Part shown: in pieces, positions 26,657 through 35,786 of the stretch | Layout of the letters: each line of letters begins with the position of its first letter | How positions within the stretch are numbered: position 1 is the stretch's first letter | Position numbers and translations under genes: made by a program | The notes under the pieces: model-generated | The model's database searches: none | Told to the model about the DNA's origin: nothing | What the model saw: only the letters and a program-made list of their open reading frames with translations | NCBI GenBank assembly: GCA_947475095.1 | Contig: CANJLG010000002.1 | Coordinates: forward strand, 62,001 to 126,000 | DNA length: 64,000 bases | Reading direction: 5' to 3' | Source of the DNA: Flavobacteriales bacterium | Lineage (GTDB): Bacteria > Bacteroidota > Bacteroidia > Flavobacteriales_D > Crocinitomicaceae

Positions 26657-28495
26657 ATGAAAAAATTAATGTTTTTTTTATTGTTGGTTAATTTTTCGAA
26701 TGTAAAATCTCAATCAGAGTTATTAATTCCTAAAGAGGCAATTACAGTATTCAGTATTAACAACATAAACTTGTTGCAAAAGATATCCGTGGATGAACTA
26801 ATCCAATATGAATTTATGGAAGAAGTGCACCAAGAACTATTCGATGGCTCTACTTCTGAAAAAACATTAAAGGATGCTGGTATAGATTTTAACCAACGAC
26901 TGAATGTTTTTTATGGTAAAAACAATGATTATGAGCTGTCTGGCTTTACCTTCGGAGTAAGTGATTTAACTAATCTTTTTGAAGTGTTTGATGATTTTGA
27001 AGAACTCCAATCCAAATACGATAATACAAAATTATATGGTTCTTTTTTTAATAATTTAATCATTAAAAATAATGCGGCATTGTTGATTAGATTTGAACCA
27101 TCATATGAATTAGTCAACCGGAAGACAGACTCAATCTGGTATTCAAGAGGTAATTTACCTCCTTTTGACTTTAATGAGGAAGCGTTTAATGAAGAAGTAT
27201 TTGAGACGGAAGATAGTACTTACTTAGAGCCAATAATATATGATCAAGAAGAATTGCCTATTGAAATAGACGACCCAAATGAAAAGAATTATAATGAACT
27301 TAGAGATAGTGTTCAAATAACATTACAGGAGGCTTTACTTACCAATCTACTGGATGCATTATTTATAGACAACCTAAACCTCGTAAAAAGTGATACTAGG
27401 TTTTCTGAACAATTTACTCATCCTTGTGAAGCGACATTTTATTTTGACAATTCAAGAAGTTTTAAAACAGCTAATGGACTATGGTATTTTCAAACAATTA
27501 TGCCATCTATTTATAAAGATCTTCAAGAACTGTACACAGGAAATATAATTTTAGGAGATCTATTTTTAAAAGAAAAATCCATAGACTTTATGGTGAAAAC
27601 CTATTATGGTGAAGAGCTTGGAGATATTTATTCGGAAATGAATGATGCTAAATTTGATAAAAATATCGCCAAATATATTCACAAAGGAAATTCTGCATTT
27701 TTTACGTACAACGTTAACATGAAAAAGGCATATGAAAAAGCCTATGAGACGATCATGCCAATTATTTCAGCAGAAAAAAATGCAGATGTTGCTATGAATG
27801 TACTCATGCTAGAATTACTCAATGAATTTGTTGATAAAGACGCTGTATTTGACACCTATAAAGGTAGCATGTTCGGAACATTCAATGGGATTAAGAAAAT
27901 AAATACTAAGAAGATAGAATTTATATACGATGAAATAACTTTCGAATACGAAGAGCAAGAAACTGAAGCTGTTGAAGACATGCCAGTCTTTACATTAGGA
28001 TTTTCTATGGGCCGGGAGGATATACCAGAAATTATATTAAGAAACTTGGGGAAATTAACCAGTAAATTTGAAAAGCACGATGATTATTGGGTTTTAAAAA
28101 ACGCAATTCTAGAGGCCGCTCCTTTATATATGATCAGCAAAAATAATTTATTTATTTTTACCAATGATGAGGATCTCGCTGTAAACCATTCAGATGGTTA
28201 CGGAACAAATTCGCTCCCTAAAAAATTAGTAAGGAAATTAAAGCGTGGTGGTTTTATGAATGGTTATTTGGATATCGCAGGAACACTGAACCGATTCCCT
28301 AGCGACTTACTCAATAATCAGCAAAGTGAAATGATAAACTCCTTGAAAGGGAAATCTGGGAAAATGTATCTAGGTTCTTCAAAGACAACTAATAAATTGA
28401 CCGCCTTCAATCTAAAGTATGAATTCAATGGTACTGAATATTCAGGACAACATTTATTAGACCTAATCAATACGGTTTATATTTTCTCAAAATAA
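26657..28495 (+). CDS. large exported protein of unknown function (DUF4836-like?)
   Basis: A 612-aa exported protein with signal peptide MKKLMFFLLLVNFSNVKSQ. The mature part starts LLIPKEAITVFSINNINLLQ, resembling DUF4836/DUF3352-type proteins that begin with a phrase about a 'state variable' strand; this is a weak recollection. A strongly acidic stretch (residues about 170-215) interrupts the first half. Two segments share a pattern: ELSGFTFGVSDLTNLFEVFD with a later NNLIIKNNAALLIRF, and PVFTLGFSMGREDIPEIILR with a later APLYMISKNNLFIFTND. Function unknown; operon with neighbours on both sides. Confidence 0.72.
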   Translation: MKKLMFFLLLVNFSNVKSQSELLIPKEAITVFSINNINLLQKISVDELIQYEFMEEVHQELFDGSTSEKTLKDAGIDFNQRLNVFYGKNNDYELSGFTFGVSDLTNLFEVFDDFEELQSKYDNTKLYGSFFNNLIIKNNAALLIRFEPSYELVNRKTDSIWYSRGNLPPFDFNEEAFNEEVFETEDSTYLEPIIYDQEELPIEIDDPNEKNYNELRDSVQITLQEALLTNLLDALFIDNLNLVKSDTRFSEQFTHPCEATFYFDNSRSFKTANGLWYFQTIMPSIYKDLQELYTGNIILGDLFLKEKSIDFMVKTYYGEELGDIYSEMNDAKFDKNIAKYIHKGNSAFFTYNVNMKKAYEKAYETIMPIISAEKNADVAMNVLMLELLNEFVDKDAVFDTYKGSMFGTFNGIKKINTKKIEFIYDEITFEYEEQETEAVEDMPVFTLGFSMGREDIPEIILRNLGKLTSKFEKHDDYWVLKNAILEAAPLYMISKNNLFIFTNDEDLAVNHSDGYGTNSLPKKLVRKLKRGGFMNGYLDIAGTLNRFPSDLLNNQQSEMINSLKGKSGKMYLGSSKTTNKLTAFNLKYEFNGTEYSGQHLLDLINTVYIFSK

Positions 28496-28499
28496 TGTC

Positions 28500-29837
28500 A
28501 TGATAAAAAAGTCATTGATAATTATTGTTTTATCAATATTACTAGGTCTTTTTCTTTACTTTAGAACTTCCTTTAATGGCCAAAATAATGGGGCAAGAAT
28601 CATTGATCGCCTCCCTGACGCTGAATATATAGGAAGCTCTAGTTTATTAGATTTAGCAAAAGAAACAAGTCCCCTCTTATATTTTTATAAAATAAAAAAT
28701 CGAGATTTATCAAGTGTAGAATTTTTGCTGGCTCAAGCAAAAAACTTTGGTTTAAATGCACAAGAAAAGGTGTATTTTTTCTATGATGAATCCGGGGAAG
28801 GTGGATTAATGTTTCATGTTACTGACAGCACAAAAGTTCTCCTTGCCATTAAAAATTTTAATGCAAAAAGTCCTGACAAAAATAAATTTGAAAATAAAAA
28901 TACCGTGTTTTTTAGCGATCAGTTAAAATTAAATTTTCACTGTGGTGCTGATTATTTATTACTGTACTCAGGAAAAAAATTTCCAGAAATAGTTAAGCGA
29001 GTAAGTCAAGCAAAATTTAATCAGCAATCAACGTTGTGGAAGGAATATTTATCCCTAAAAGTATATAAAAATGAAAATACAACCGTTTTTTCCACATCGA
29101 AAAAAATAAAAGAATTGGGTTTTGATTATGCCTTATTTTCTCATAATAGTGATTCAGCAAATGTTTATATAAATGGATGTCTGCATAACTATAAAGGCTT
29201 AAACCCATCCTTACTGAAAAGTGGAAAAGGCTTTGTGAATAGTTTAGAGAATAATCGCTCAATAGAATTACACATTGATTCAAAAGACGTAAATACAGGT
29301 AAAGACTTTCCATTTAAAGCGTTGTTGTTTGAACAAGGAAGTAAAATAAGTTTTCCTACGGCTGCCTTCATAAATGCTTGGGGTGGAGAATTTTCATTTT
29401 CAGAAGGAGGAAAAGAAATTGTAAAAGAACGAGTTATTGTTTCAGAGATGGATGAAGATTTCAATGTATTTGAGGTAGTAAAATACAATAGTGTTGAAGT
29501 CCCTAAGTATTCGTTAATGTTTAATACCAATGAGAATGGAGCTTCTTTCATTAAGCTTTTATTGAAAAAAGGGATTCTCCGCCCTGAGGGCAAGTACTAT
29601 AGATTCCTTTATTCTCCTTTACTTAAAATGGAGAAAAATGAAAATTATTACTTATTTTATTCTGGGGAAAAAGCACCGAAGATTGATCAATGTGATGAAA
29701 ACAAACTTTACTGGGAGTTTTGGAAAACAAAATGCTTATTTAAAATAGAATCTATGTCCCGAAATGACCTTTTTATAAGTGCTAAAATACCTGCTAACAG
29801 AGCAATAGAGAAGTTAAAAAAAATAATGAAGAACTAG
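28500..29837 (+). CDS. membrane-anchored protein of unknown function, related to the preceding gene product
   Basis: A 445-aa protein with one N-terminal membrane helix (KSLIIIVLSILLGLFLYF) and an extracytoplasmic remainder. It appears internally duplicated: GGLMFHVTDSTKVLLAIKNF ... CGADYLLLYSGKKFPEI in the N-half and YSLMFNTNENGASFIKLLLK ... NENYYLFYSGEKAPKI in the C-half. The same strand-helix-strand rhythm occurs twice in the preceding 612-aa product, so the two look like distant paralogues. The ATG lies 4 bp after the preceding stop. Convergent with dusB, stops 7 bp apart. No function assigned. Confidence 0.72.
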   Translation: MIKKSLIIIVLSILLGLFLYFRTSFNGQNNGARIIDRLPDAEYIGSSSLLDLAKETSPLLYFYKIKNRDLSSVEFLLAQAKNFGLNAQEKVYFFYDESGEGGLMFHVTDSTKVLLAIKNFNAKSPDKNKFENKNTVFFSDQLKLNFHCGADYLLLYSGKKFPEIVKRVSQAKFNQQSTLWKEYLSLKVYKNENTTVFSTSKKIKELGFDYALFSHNSDSANVYINGCLHNYKGLNPSLLKSGKGFVNSLENNRSIELHIDSKDVNTGKDFPFKALLFEQGSKISFPTAAFINAWGGEFSFSEGGKEIVKERVIVSEMDEDFNVFEVVKYNSVEVPKYSLMFNTNENGASFIKLLLKKGILRPEGKYYRFLYSPLLKMEKNENYYLFYSGEKAPKIDQCDENKLYWEFWKTKCLFKIESMSRNDLFISAKIPANRAIEKLKKIMKN

Positions 29838-29844
29838 TTTAAGA

Positions 29845-30846
29845 TCAATCCATATGATTGAATGCAAATTGATCTTGATTTTCAGCAATCCAATCTAATA
29901 ATTCATTTACTTCCTGTAAGTCATTAGAGGTTACCAGTTGTGTTCTATACTCCTTGAAATGACTTATTCCCTTAAAGTAATTGGTGTAATGTCGCTTCAT
30001 TTCAGCGATGGCTAAATTAACGCCTTTCCACTCCACACTCATTTTTAAATGGTCCTTAGTAGCTAAAACTCTTGCCTTAATATTCGGAGGCGGCAGGTGT
30101 GTACCTGTCGCCAAAAAATGCTTTACTTCATTGAAGAACCATGGATTTCCAATGCTAGCTCGGCCAATCATAATACCATCAACACCATATCTATTTTTGT
30201 ATTCCAATACTTTTTCAGGAGAATCAATATCGCCATTGCCAAAAATTGGGATGTGCATCCTTGGATTATTTTTCACTTCTCCTATTAAGGTCCAATCTGC
30301 ATCGCCCTTATATAACTGTACTCTAGTTCGACCATGAATTGAAATAGCCTCAACACCAACATCTTGCAGCTTTTCTGCAGTACTAACAACAAATTTAGAT
30401 TTATCGTCCCAGCCCAAGCGAGTTTTAACCGTTACGGGTAAATTGGTCGCTTTAACAATCTCATCCGTCATTCGAATCAACTTAGGAATATCTTGAAGCA
30501 TTCCAGCGCCTGCTCCTTTACACGTTACTTTTTTAACCGGACAACCAAAATTTATATCTATAATATCTGGATTAGTTTTTTCGATGATTTTAGTAGCTTC
30601 CCGCATGCTATCAATATCATAGCCGAAAATCTGAATGCCAACAGGGCGCTCATATTCATAAATATCCATTTTCTGAACACTTTTCGCAGCATCACGAATT
30701 AATCCTTCTGAAGATATAAACTCCGTATACATTAAATCAGCTCCGTGTTTTTTACATAGGGCCCTAAAAGGTGGGTCGCTTACATCTTCCATTGGTGCTA
30801 GCAAAAGTGGAAAATCTCCTAATTCGATATCGCGTATTTTTACCAT
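29845..30846 (-). CDS. dusB: tRNA-dihydrouridine synthase DusB
   Basis: FMN-dependent TIM-barrel enzyme (333 aa) that reduces uridine in the tRNA D-loop. Opening LLLAPMEDVSDPPFRALCKK, then DLMYTEFISSEGLI, the catalytic cysteine in DIINFGCPVKK-like text (DINFGCPVKKVTCKGAGAGM), VKTRLGWDD, ISIHGRTRVQLYKGDADW and GIMIGRASIGNPWFF are all classical Dus motifs. It follows manC by 3 bp in a minus-strand operon with sprT-like. Confidence 0.95.
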   Translation of the reverse strand: MVKIRDIELGDFPLLLAPMEDVSDPPFRALCKKHGADLMYTEFISSEGLIRDAAKSVQKMDIYEYERPVGIQIFGYDIDSMREATKIIEKTNPDIIDINFGCPVKKVTCKGAGAGMLQDIPKLIRMTDEIVKATNLPVTVKTRLGWDDKSKFVVSTAEKLQDVGVEAISIHGRTRVQLYKGDADWTLIGEVKNNPRMHIPIFGNGDIDSPEKVLEYKNRYGVDGIMIGRASIGNPWFFNEVKHFLATGTHLPPPNIKARVLATKDHLKMSVEWKGVNLAIAEMKRHYTNYFKGISHFKEYRTQLVTSNDLQEVNELLDWIAENQDQFAFNHMD

Positions 30847-30849
30847 TAA

Positions 30850-31935
30850 TTACTTAAATAAGTGTGGAGAATGATCTTCGATGTTTTTTAAATATTTTTT
30901 TAAATCTTGCTCATTCTCTTTTTTTAGCACCAACAACATTTCATTTGATTCAACCACAATCATATCGTCTAAACCATCTATTAATACCAATTTATCATTC
31001 GGTACATGAATTAAACAATTTGATGAGTTGTATAAAAATACATTTTGTCCTAACACGGCATTATTATTATCATCTTTTGCTAAATGGTCTGTCAAACTTC
31101 CCCACGTTCCCAAATCACTCCAATCGAAATCAGCTAAAACGACAGCGATATTTTTCGCATATTCTAGTATTGCGAAATCAATTGAAATATCATCACATTC
31201 TTCAAAAGCCTCCGCTATCATTGATTTCTCGAGATGCGTGCCATAAATTGTTAAATCATTGGCAAAGAAATTAAATAATGTGGCTTGAAATTGCTCAAAT
31301 GCTTGAAGAATAACCGATGCTTTCCAAATGAATATCCCAGCATTCCAATAATAATTGCCAGCGTCTAGAAAAGACTGCGCGATATCAAGAATTGGCTTTT
31401 CTTGAAATTTCAAGACCTTATTTACACTGCCTGCTTTCCTACTTTCCTGTTGATCAAATTCAATATAACCATAGCCAGTGTCTGGACGTGTTGGCAGGAT
31501 CCCAAGAGTCACTAATTTGTCATCACTATGTGCTGTTTCGATCGCTATTTGGATGAGCTCCCTAAAACGGTTAGCGTCTAATATCAAATGGTCTGAAGGT
31601 GCAATCACCAGTACAGCGTCTTTGTTTTTCGAATATATTTTAGCGGAAGCATAAGCAATACATGGTGCCGTATTTTTACGCCTAGGCTCGCAAATAACCT
31701 GATCTTCTGTTAGTTCTGGCAATTGCGATAAAACTAACTGTAAATAAATTTCATTCGTTAAAATATAAATGTTCTCGTTGGGTGAAATTTTTTGCATCCG
31801 CTCAAAAGTTAAGCGCAATAAGGATTTCCCAATACCCAAAACATCTTGGAATTGCTTCGGGTTTTTCGCAGTTGATTTTGGCCAAAATCTGCTACCTACG
31901 CCCCCTGCCATTATCAAAGAATAATTATTATTCAT
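30850..31935 (-). CDS. manC: mannose-1-phosphate guanylyltransferase
   Basis: Makes GDP-mannose from mannose-1-phosphate and GTP, feeding polysaccharide or glycoprotein synthesis. The nucleotide-binding signature is MAGGVGSRFWPKSTAKNPKQ, followed by VIAPSDHLILD and the catalytic loop FQEKP. At 361 aa it has only the nucleotidyltransferase domain and lacks the phosphomannose isomerase half present in longer ManC proteins. Its start overlaps the end of the SprT-like gene by 8 bp. Confidence 0.93.
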   Translation of the reverse strand: MNNNYSLIMAGGVGSRFWPKSTAKNPKQFQDVLGIGKSLLRLTFERMQKISPNENIYILTNEIYLQLVLSQLPELTEDQVICEPRRKNTAPCIAYASAKIYSKNKDAVLVIAPSDHLILDANRFRELIQIAIETAHSDDKLVTLGILPTRPDTGYGYIEFDQQESRKAGSVNKVLKFQEKPILDIAQSFLDAGNYYWNAGIFIWKASVILQAFEQFQATLFNFFANDLTIYGTHLEKSMIAEAFEECDDISIDFAILEYAKNIAVVLADFDWSDLGTWGSLTDHLAKDDNNNAVLGQNVFLYNSSNCLIHVPNDKLVLIDGLDDMIVVESNEMLLVLKKENEQDLKKYLKNIEDHSPHLFK

Positions 31936-32554
31936 CTGTCTCCGTTTTAATTACCGTGGCCAATGCATGCACAAGAAAAATTTTTCCGCTAGATAATTCT
32001 TTGCATTCGTATCGTGTTCGTCGCTTAATTAATTTTAAAAAGAATCGATTATTCAAGGCAAAGGTAGCGTTTTTAGGAAGTTCTTCTAGCCTATATTCTG
32101 AGGATTCTGAATTATTGTAGCGATGCAGGGTTCTGGCCAAGGGCAAATCTGAACAAGACGATGCCTTGGTATTGACTAATGAGCTCATCAATGCGGTTTC
32201 AATATCCTTAGGTAGTTGTCCGCTATTAATGACAGGAAGAAGTAAGGTTCTAAAGGCTTCCTTCCATTCTTTTCCGTGTGGTAATACACTATTTCCATAC
32301 CTTTGAAAGGTGTGATAATGAGCAAATTCATGTAAGGATGTAATTAAAAATGAATATTGGTTTAAATCCCGATTAATCGTTATTATAGGTTGTTTAACGA
32401 ATTGACTCATTCTGAAATCGCCCAGTTTTGTTTTGCGACTCTTTACAACTTTAAAACTAACATTTGAAGCAAGCAAAAGATCAGCAAGCACAGGAGAAAA
32501 CACCTTAGGTACATATTTATCGAAAATCGCAATATACTTCTCTCTTTTTGTCAT
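31928..32554 (-). CDS. SprT-like zinc-metalloprotease domain protein
   Basis: A 208-aa protein with a central SprT-like motif: SLHEFAHYHTFQRYGNSVLP then HGKEWKEAF, giving the HExxH zinc site (HEFAH) and the third His in the HGKEW box. The C-terminal third (RYNNSESSEYRLEELPKN, TRYECKELSSGKIFLVHA) resembles the zinc-ribbon or beta domain of SprT, though only one Cys remains. Eukaryotic relatives degrade DNA-protein cross-links; the bacterial role is uncertain. It is the first gene of the operon with manC and dusB. Confidence 0.85.
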   Translation of the reverse strand: MTKREKYIAIFDKYVPKVFSPVLADLLLASNVSFKVVKSRKTKLGDFRMSQFVKQPIITINRDLNQYSFLITSLHEFAHYHTFQRYGNSVLPHGKEWKEAFRTLLLPVINSGQLPKDIETALMSSLVNTKASSCSDLPLARTLHRYNNSESSEYRLEELPKNATFALNNRFFLKLIKRRTRYECKELSSGKIFLVHALATVIKTETDE

Positions 32555-32642
32555 GTTTTATTTCCTCTTGTAAAAGTATAAAAGTAAAAGAGAACTTACC
32601 CCTACAATCACTAGGATATAAAATTATCCTTAATTTAGCAAC

Positions 32643-33383
32643 ATGAAATCTTTAGCTAAAATTGGAAAATATTTTATAATGCTTCGAATCATCTTTACGA
32701 AGCCAAAAAAATGGGGAATATTTTGGCGTAGCTTTTTTAATGAAATTCAGATTATAGGTATTAGTTCTATTCCTATTGTTGTACTTATGTCCTCCTTTAT
32801 GGGAGGTGTTATTGCCCTTCAAACAGCTTCTAATATGGGTAATCCTCTTTTGCCGGCATATACGGTTGGATACATCACCCAATCCAGTACCATATTAGAG
32901 TTTTCCCCAACAATTATATCCCTTATTCTTGCTGGGAAAGTTGGCTCCAATATCGCTTCTGAAATTGGCACTATGCGCGTCACAGAACAAATTGATGCAC
33001 TCGAAATTATGGGCGTTAATTCCTTAAATTATTTAATACTTCCAAAAATAATTGCTGCGATTATCTTTTTTCCTGTTTTAATTATTTTTTCAATGTTTAT
33101 GAGCCTTATTGGAGGCTATATTTCACTCATATTATCAGATTTAACGAGTACTGAAACTTACATCTTAGGCATCCGATCATTTTTTGAAGTTGGAAATGTT
33201 TATTATGCCTTAACCAAAACCGTTGTTTTTGGTTTTCTCATCGTTTCCGTTTCTTCTTTTTATGGCTATTATGTCAAAGGAGGTGCATTAGATGTTGGGC
33301 ACTCCTCTACGAAAGCTGTGGTTACTAGTAGCGTAACCATCTTAATTGCCAATTTTATTTTAACTCAAATGATTTTATTATAA
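32643..33383 (+). CDS. mlaE: MlaE-type ABC transporter permease
   Basis: Inner-membrane permease (246 aa, about five membrane helices) of a phospholipid transport system that keeps outer-membrane asymmetry. The hallmark GKVGSNIASEIGTMRVTEQI followed by ALEIMG is present near residue 100. Its ATG lies 4 bases after TAATTTAG, a one-mismatch TAnnTTTG element. The stop and the mlaF start share one base (TAATG). The substrate-binding MlaD gene, commonly next in the operon, is not in the window. Confidence 0.93.
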   Translation: MKSLAKIGKYFIMLRIIFTKPKKWGIFWRSFFNEIQIIGISSIPIVVLMSSFMGGVIALQTASNMGNPLLPAYTVGYITQSSTILEFSPTIISLILAGKVGSNIASEIGTMRVTEQIDALEIMGVNSLNYLILPKIIAAIIFFPVLIIFSMFMSLIGGYISLILSDLTSTETYILGIRSFFEVGNVYYALTKTVVFGFLIVSVSSFYGYYVKGGALDVGHSSTKAVVTSSVTILIANFILTQMILL

Positions 33384-34147
33384 TGATTGAGGTAAAAAAC
33401 ATAAATAAATCATTCAAAGACCAACAAGTTCTTTTTGATGTTTCAGCAAAATTTGAAAAAGGAAAAGTAAATTTAATTATTGGTCAGTCAGGTCAAGGGA
33501 AATCTGTTTTAGCAAAATGCATGGTAGGCTTGCATGAAATTGATGGTGGTGAGATATTGTACGATGGCCATGACTTTATCTCAATGGATAGAGAAGATAA
33601 ATCTGCATTAAGAGAAGAAATTGGTATGCTATTTCAAGGCGCAGCACTTTTTGATTCATTAACCGCTGAAGAAAACGTAATGTTTCCATTGTCCATGTTT
33701 ACTAATATGACAAAAAAAGAAATGCAAATGCGGGTCGACTTCTGCCTTGAGCGGGTAAATCTGCATGAAAAAAACAAACTGTATCCGTCGGAATGTTCCG
33801 GTGGTATGCAAAAAAGAATTGGTATCGCTAGAGCCATTGCAATGAATCCTAAATACCTGTTTTGTGATGAACCTAATTCAGGCCTAGATCCTATTACGTC
33901 AATTCGTATCGATGCCTTAATAAAAGACATTACCTATGATCTTAATATTACTACAGTTGTGATTACCCATGATCTGAATAGTGTTATTGAAATTGGTGAT
34001 AACGTACTTTTTATTTATAAAGGCCAAAATTGGTGGCAGGGGAATCGTGATAGTATTCTTTTATCGGATAATAAGGAAGTAAATCAATTTGTTTTTGCCT
34101 CAGAATTCATGAAAGAGATTCAAAAAAATATGGGATTAAAAAAATAG
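33383..34147 (+). CDS. mlaF: MlaF-type ABC transporter ATP-binding protein
   Basis: ATPase of the MlaEF transporter (254 aa). Walker A is GQSGQGKSVLAKCMVG, the signature is CSGGMQKRIGIARA, Walker B is YLFCDEPNSGLDP, and the switch His is in VVITHD. Asn after DEP (DEPN rather than DEPT) is common in this family. It is translationally coupled to mlaE. The tRNA-Leu gene follows about 120 bp later, so the MlaD subunit is encoded elsewhere. Confidence 0.93.
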   Translation: MIEVKNINKSFKDQQVLFDVSAKFEKGKVNLIIGQSGQGKSVLAKCMVGLHEIDGGEILYDGHDFISMDREDKSALREEIGMLFQGAALFDSLTAEENVMFPLSMFTNMTKKEMQMRVDFCLERVNLHEKNKLYPSECSGGMQKRIGIARAIAMNPKYLFCDEPNSGLDPITSIRIDALIKDITYDLNITTVVITHDLNSVIEIGDNVLFIYKGQNWWQGNRDSILLSDNKEVNQFVFASEFMKEIQKNMGLKK

Positions 34148-34161
34148 TCTTGTGCGAAGAT

Positions 34162-34192
34162 TTTGTGTTTTTTAAAAATAGCGTTATCTTTG
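34162..34192 (+). promoter_or_regulatory. promoter of tRNA-Leu
   Basis: TTTG (34162-34165), 19 bases, TATCTTTG (34185-34192): a complete match to both elements with ideal spacing. It is the best promoter in the window and starts about 75 bases before the tRNA. Confidence 0.75.
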
Positions 34193-34269
34193 CACCCCTT
34201 GAAGTAACATAAATTTCATTTAAGGGAATCGGAATATTTAACGTAATATATCGATTTAATAAAAGTTAA

Positions 34270-34351
34270 GCGGATGTGGTGAAATTGGTAGACACGCCAG
34301 ACTTAGGATCTGGTGCCGAGAGGTATGCGGGTTCGAGTCCCTCCATCCGCA
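34270..34351 (+). tRNA. tRNA-Leu (anticodon UAG)
   Basis: Cloverleaf with acceptor GCGGATG/CATCCGC, anticodon stem CCAGA/TCTGG around loop CTTAGGA (anticodon TAG), a long variable arm as expected for Leu, T-arm with GGGTTCGAGTCCC, and discriminator A. The 3' CCA is not encoded. Length 82 nt. Confidence 0.96.
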
Positions 34352-34358
34352 CAAGTTT

Positions 34359-34388
34359 AGGTCTCTGTACACAGCGGAGACCTTTTTT
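34359..34388 (+). terminator. intrinsic terminator after tRNA-Leu
   Basis: Stem AGGTCTC/GAGACCT (7 bp) with an 11-base loop, then six T. It lies 7 bases after the tRNA and 24 bases before the trigger-factor ATG, leaving no space for a separate standard promoter in between. Confidence 0.85.
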
Positions 34389-34412
34389 GTTTAATGTAAA
34401 TACGATTGATAA

Positions 34413-35768
34413 ATGAATATAGTTAAGGAAGATGTAGATGGTTTAACAGCCAATTTAATCGTTCAAATTGCTAAAGAAGATTATGAAGGTAAGGTAAAGA
34501 ACGCCTTAGAAAAATATCGTAAAACAGCTAAAATACCTGGTTTTAGACCCGGAAATGTCCCTGCTGGCATGATTCAAAAACAATACGGGAAAGCTCTTTT
34601 AGTGGAAGAATTAAATAAATTGGCGAACGATGGCGTGTATAATTTTATTTCTAATAATAAAATCGAAATCTTAGGCAATCCAATTCCCAAAGAAAATGTT
34701 GACCCTAAAGGAGATTTTAACGCACCAAACGAATTCGAATTTACTTTTGAAATCGGTCTATCGCCTAAACTTGATTTATCAAAAGCAATGGATGATAAAT
34801 ATGACTATACGACGATCCGAGTAGATGATAAATTAATTAATCAGCAAATTGAAGACCTGCGACGACGATACGGGAAGTTAATATCAACTGATATCGCAGG
34901 AGAGAAAGACATGCTGTTGGGAATATTCCAAGAGTTAAATGCGGATGGTACCCCAAATGAAAGCGGAATTTCCAATTCAACTACTATCTCCCTTGAATTT
35001 CTAAAAGATTCCGAAGTACATCAAACATTAATTGGCAAAAAAGTTAATGATACATTTTCGCTAAATCCATCACTTGTATCGAAAGATAATAAAGATAAAG
35101 CCAGTTTATTAGGTATTAGCGAGGAACTAGCCAGTGAAATAAGCATGGATTTTACCTTTACCATTACCGAAATTAAGAAAATGGTAATGGCTGATCTTGA
35201 TGAATCCTTGTTTTCAAAATTATTTCAAGAAGGAGAAGTAAACTCGGAGGAAGGATTGAAAGCGCGTGTCAAAAAAGATATGGAACAAATGTTTTCAAAA
35301 GACTCCGATAAATTATTAACTCGATCTGTTTTTGATGCTATTATGGAGAAAACAAAGGTTGATTTTCCAAGTGATTTTTTAAAGCGTTGGATTAGAATGA
35401 CCAATGAAAAACCCTTAACAGAAGAAGACATTAACGCAGAATTTGATGCTTATTTGAAATCATTAAAATGGCAATTGATTCAATCTAAAATTTTCAAAGA
35501 CAATAACATTAAATTAGATCAACAAGAAGTTATTGAATATACTAAAAATCTACTCATTGGTAATTATGCCCAATATGGTATGCCGCCTCCAGAAGAAAAA
35601 GAACTGATGGAAACAGCCCTCCGATTGCTTCAAAATAAAGAGCAGGCTAACAGTATTTACGACCAATTAGCGGAACAAAAACTGACTGATTTTTTCAAAT
35701 CAATGGTAAGTTTAGTTGCAAAGCCAGTGAGCTACGATGAATTTGTAGCCATTGCAAATAAACAATAG
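34413..35768 (+). CDS. tig: trigger factor
   Basis: Ribosome-associated chaperone (451 aa). The N-terminal ribosome-binding domain holds the signature IPGFRPGNVPAGMIQKQYG (FRxGxxP). The C-terminal half is a long helical arm region (EEGLKARVKKDMEQMF). The middle peptidyl-prolyl isomerase domain seems reduced or very divergent, as in other Bacteroidota trigger factors. The gene sits 24 bp downstream of the tRNA-Leu terminator, so it depends on read-through or an unrecognised promoter. Convergent with oxyR, 18 bp between stops. Confidence 0.92.
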   Translation: MNIVKEDVDGLTANLIVQIAKEDYEGKVKNALEKYRKTAKIPGFRPGNVPAGMIQKQYGKALLVEELNKLANDGVYNFISNNKIEILGNPIPKENVDPKGDFNAPNEFEFTFEIGLSPKLDLSKAMDDKYDYTTIRVDDKLINQQIEDLRRRYGKLISTDIAGEKDMLLGIFQELNADGTPNESGISNSTTISLEFLKDSEVHQTLIGKKVNDTFSLNPSLVSKDNKDKASLLGISEELASEISMDFTFTITEIKKMVMADLDESLFSKLFQEGEVNSEEGLKARVKKDMEQMFSKDSDKLLTRSVFDAIMEKTKVDFPSDFLKRWIRMTNEKPLTEEDINAEFDAYLKSLKWQLIQSKIFKDNNIKLDQQEVIEYTKNLLIGNYAQYGMPPPEEKELMETALRLLQNKEQANSIYDQLAEQKLTDFFKSMVSLVAKPVSYDEFVAIANKQ

Positions 35769-35786
35769 TTAAGGTGCCGTTTCGCA

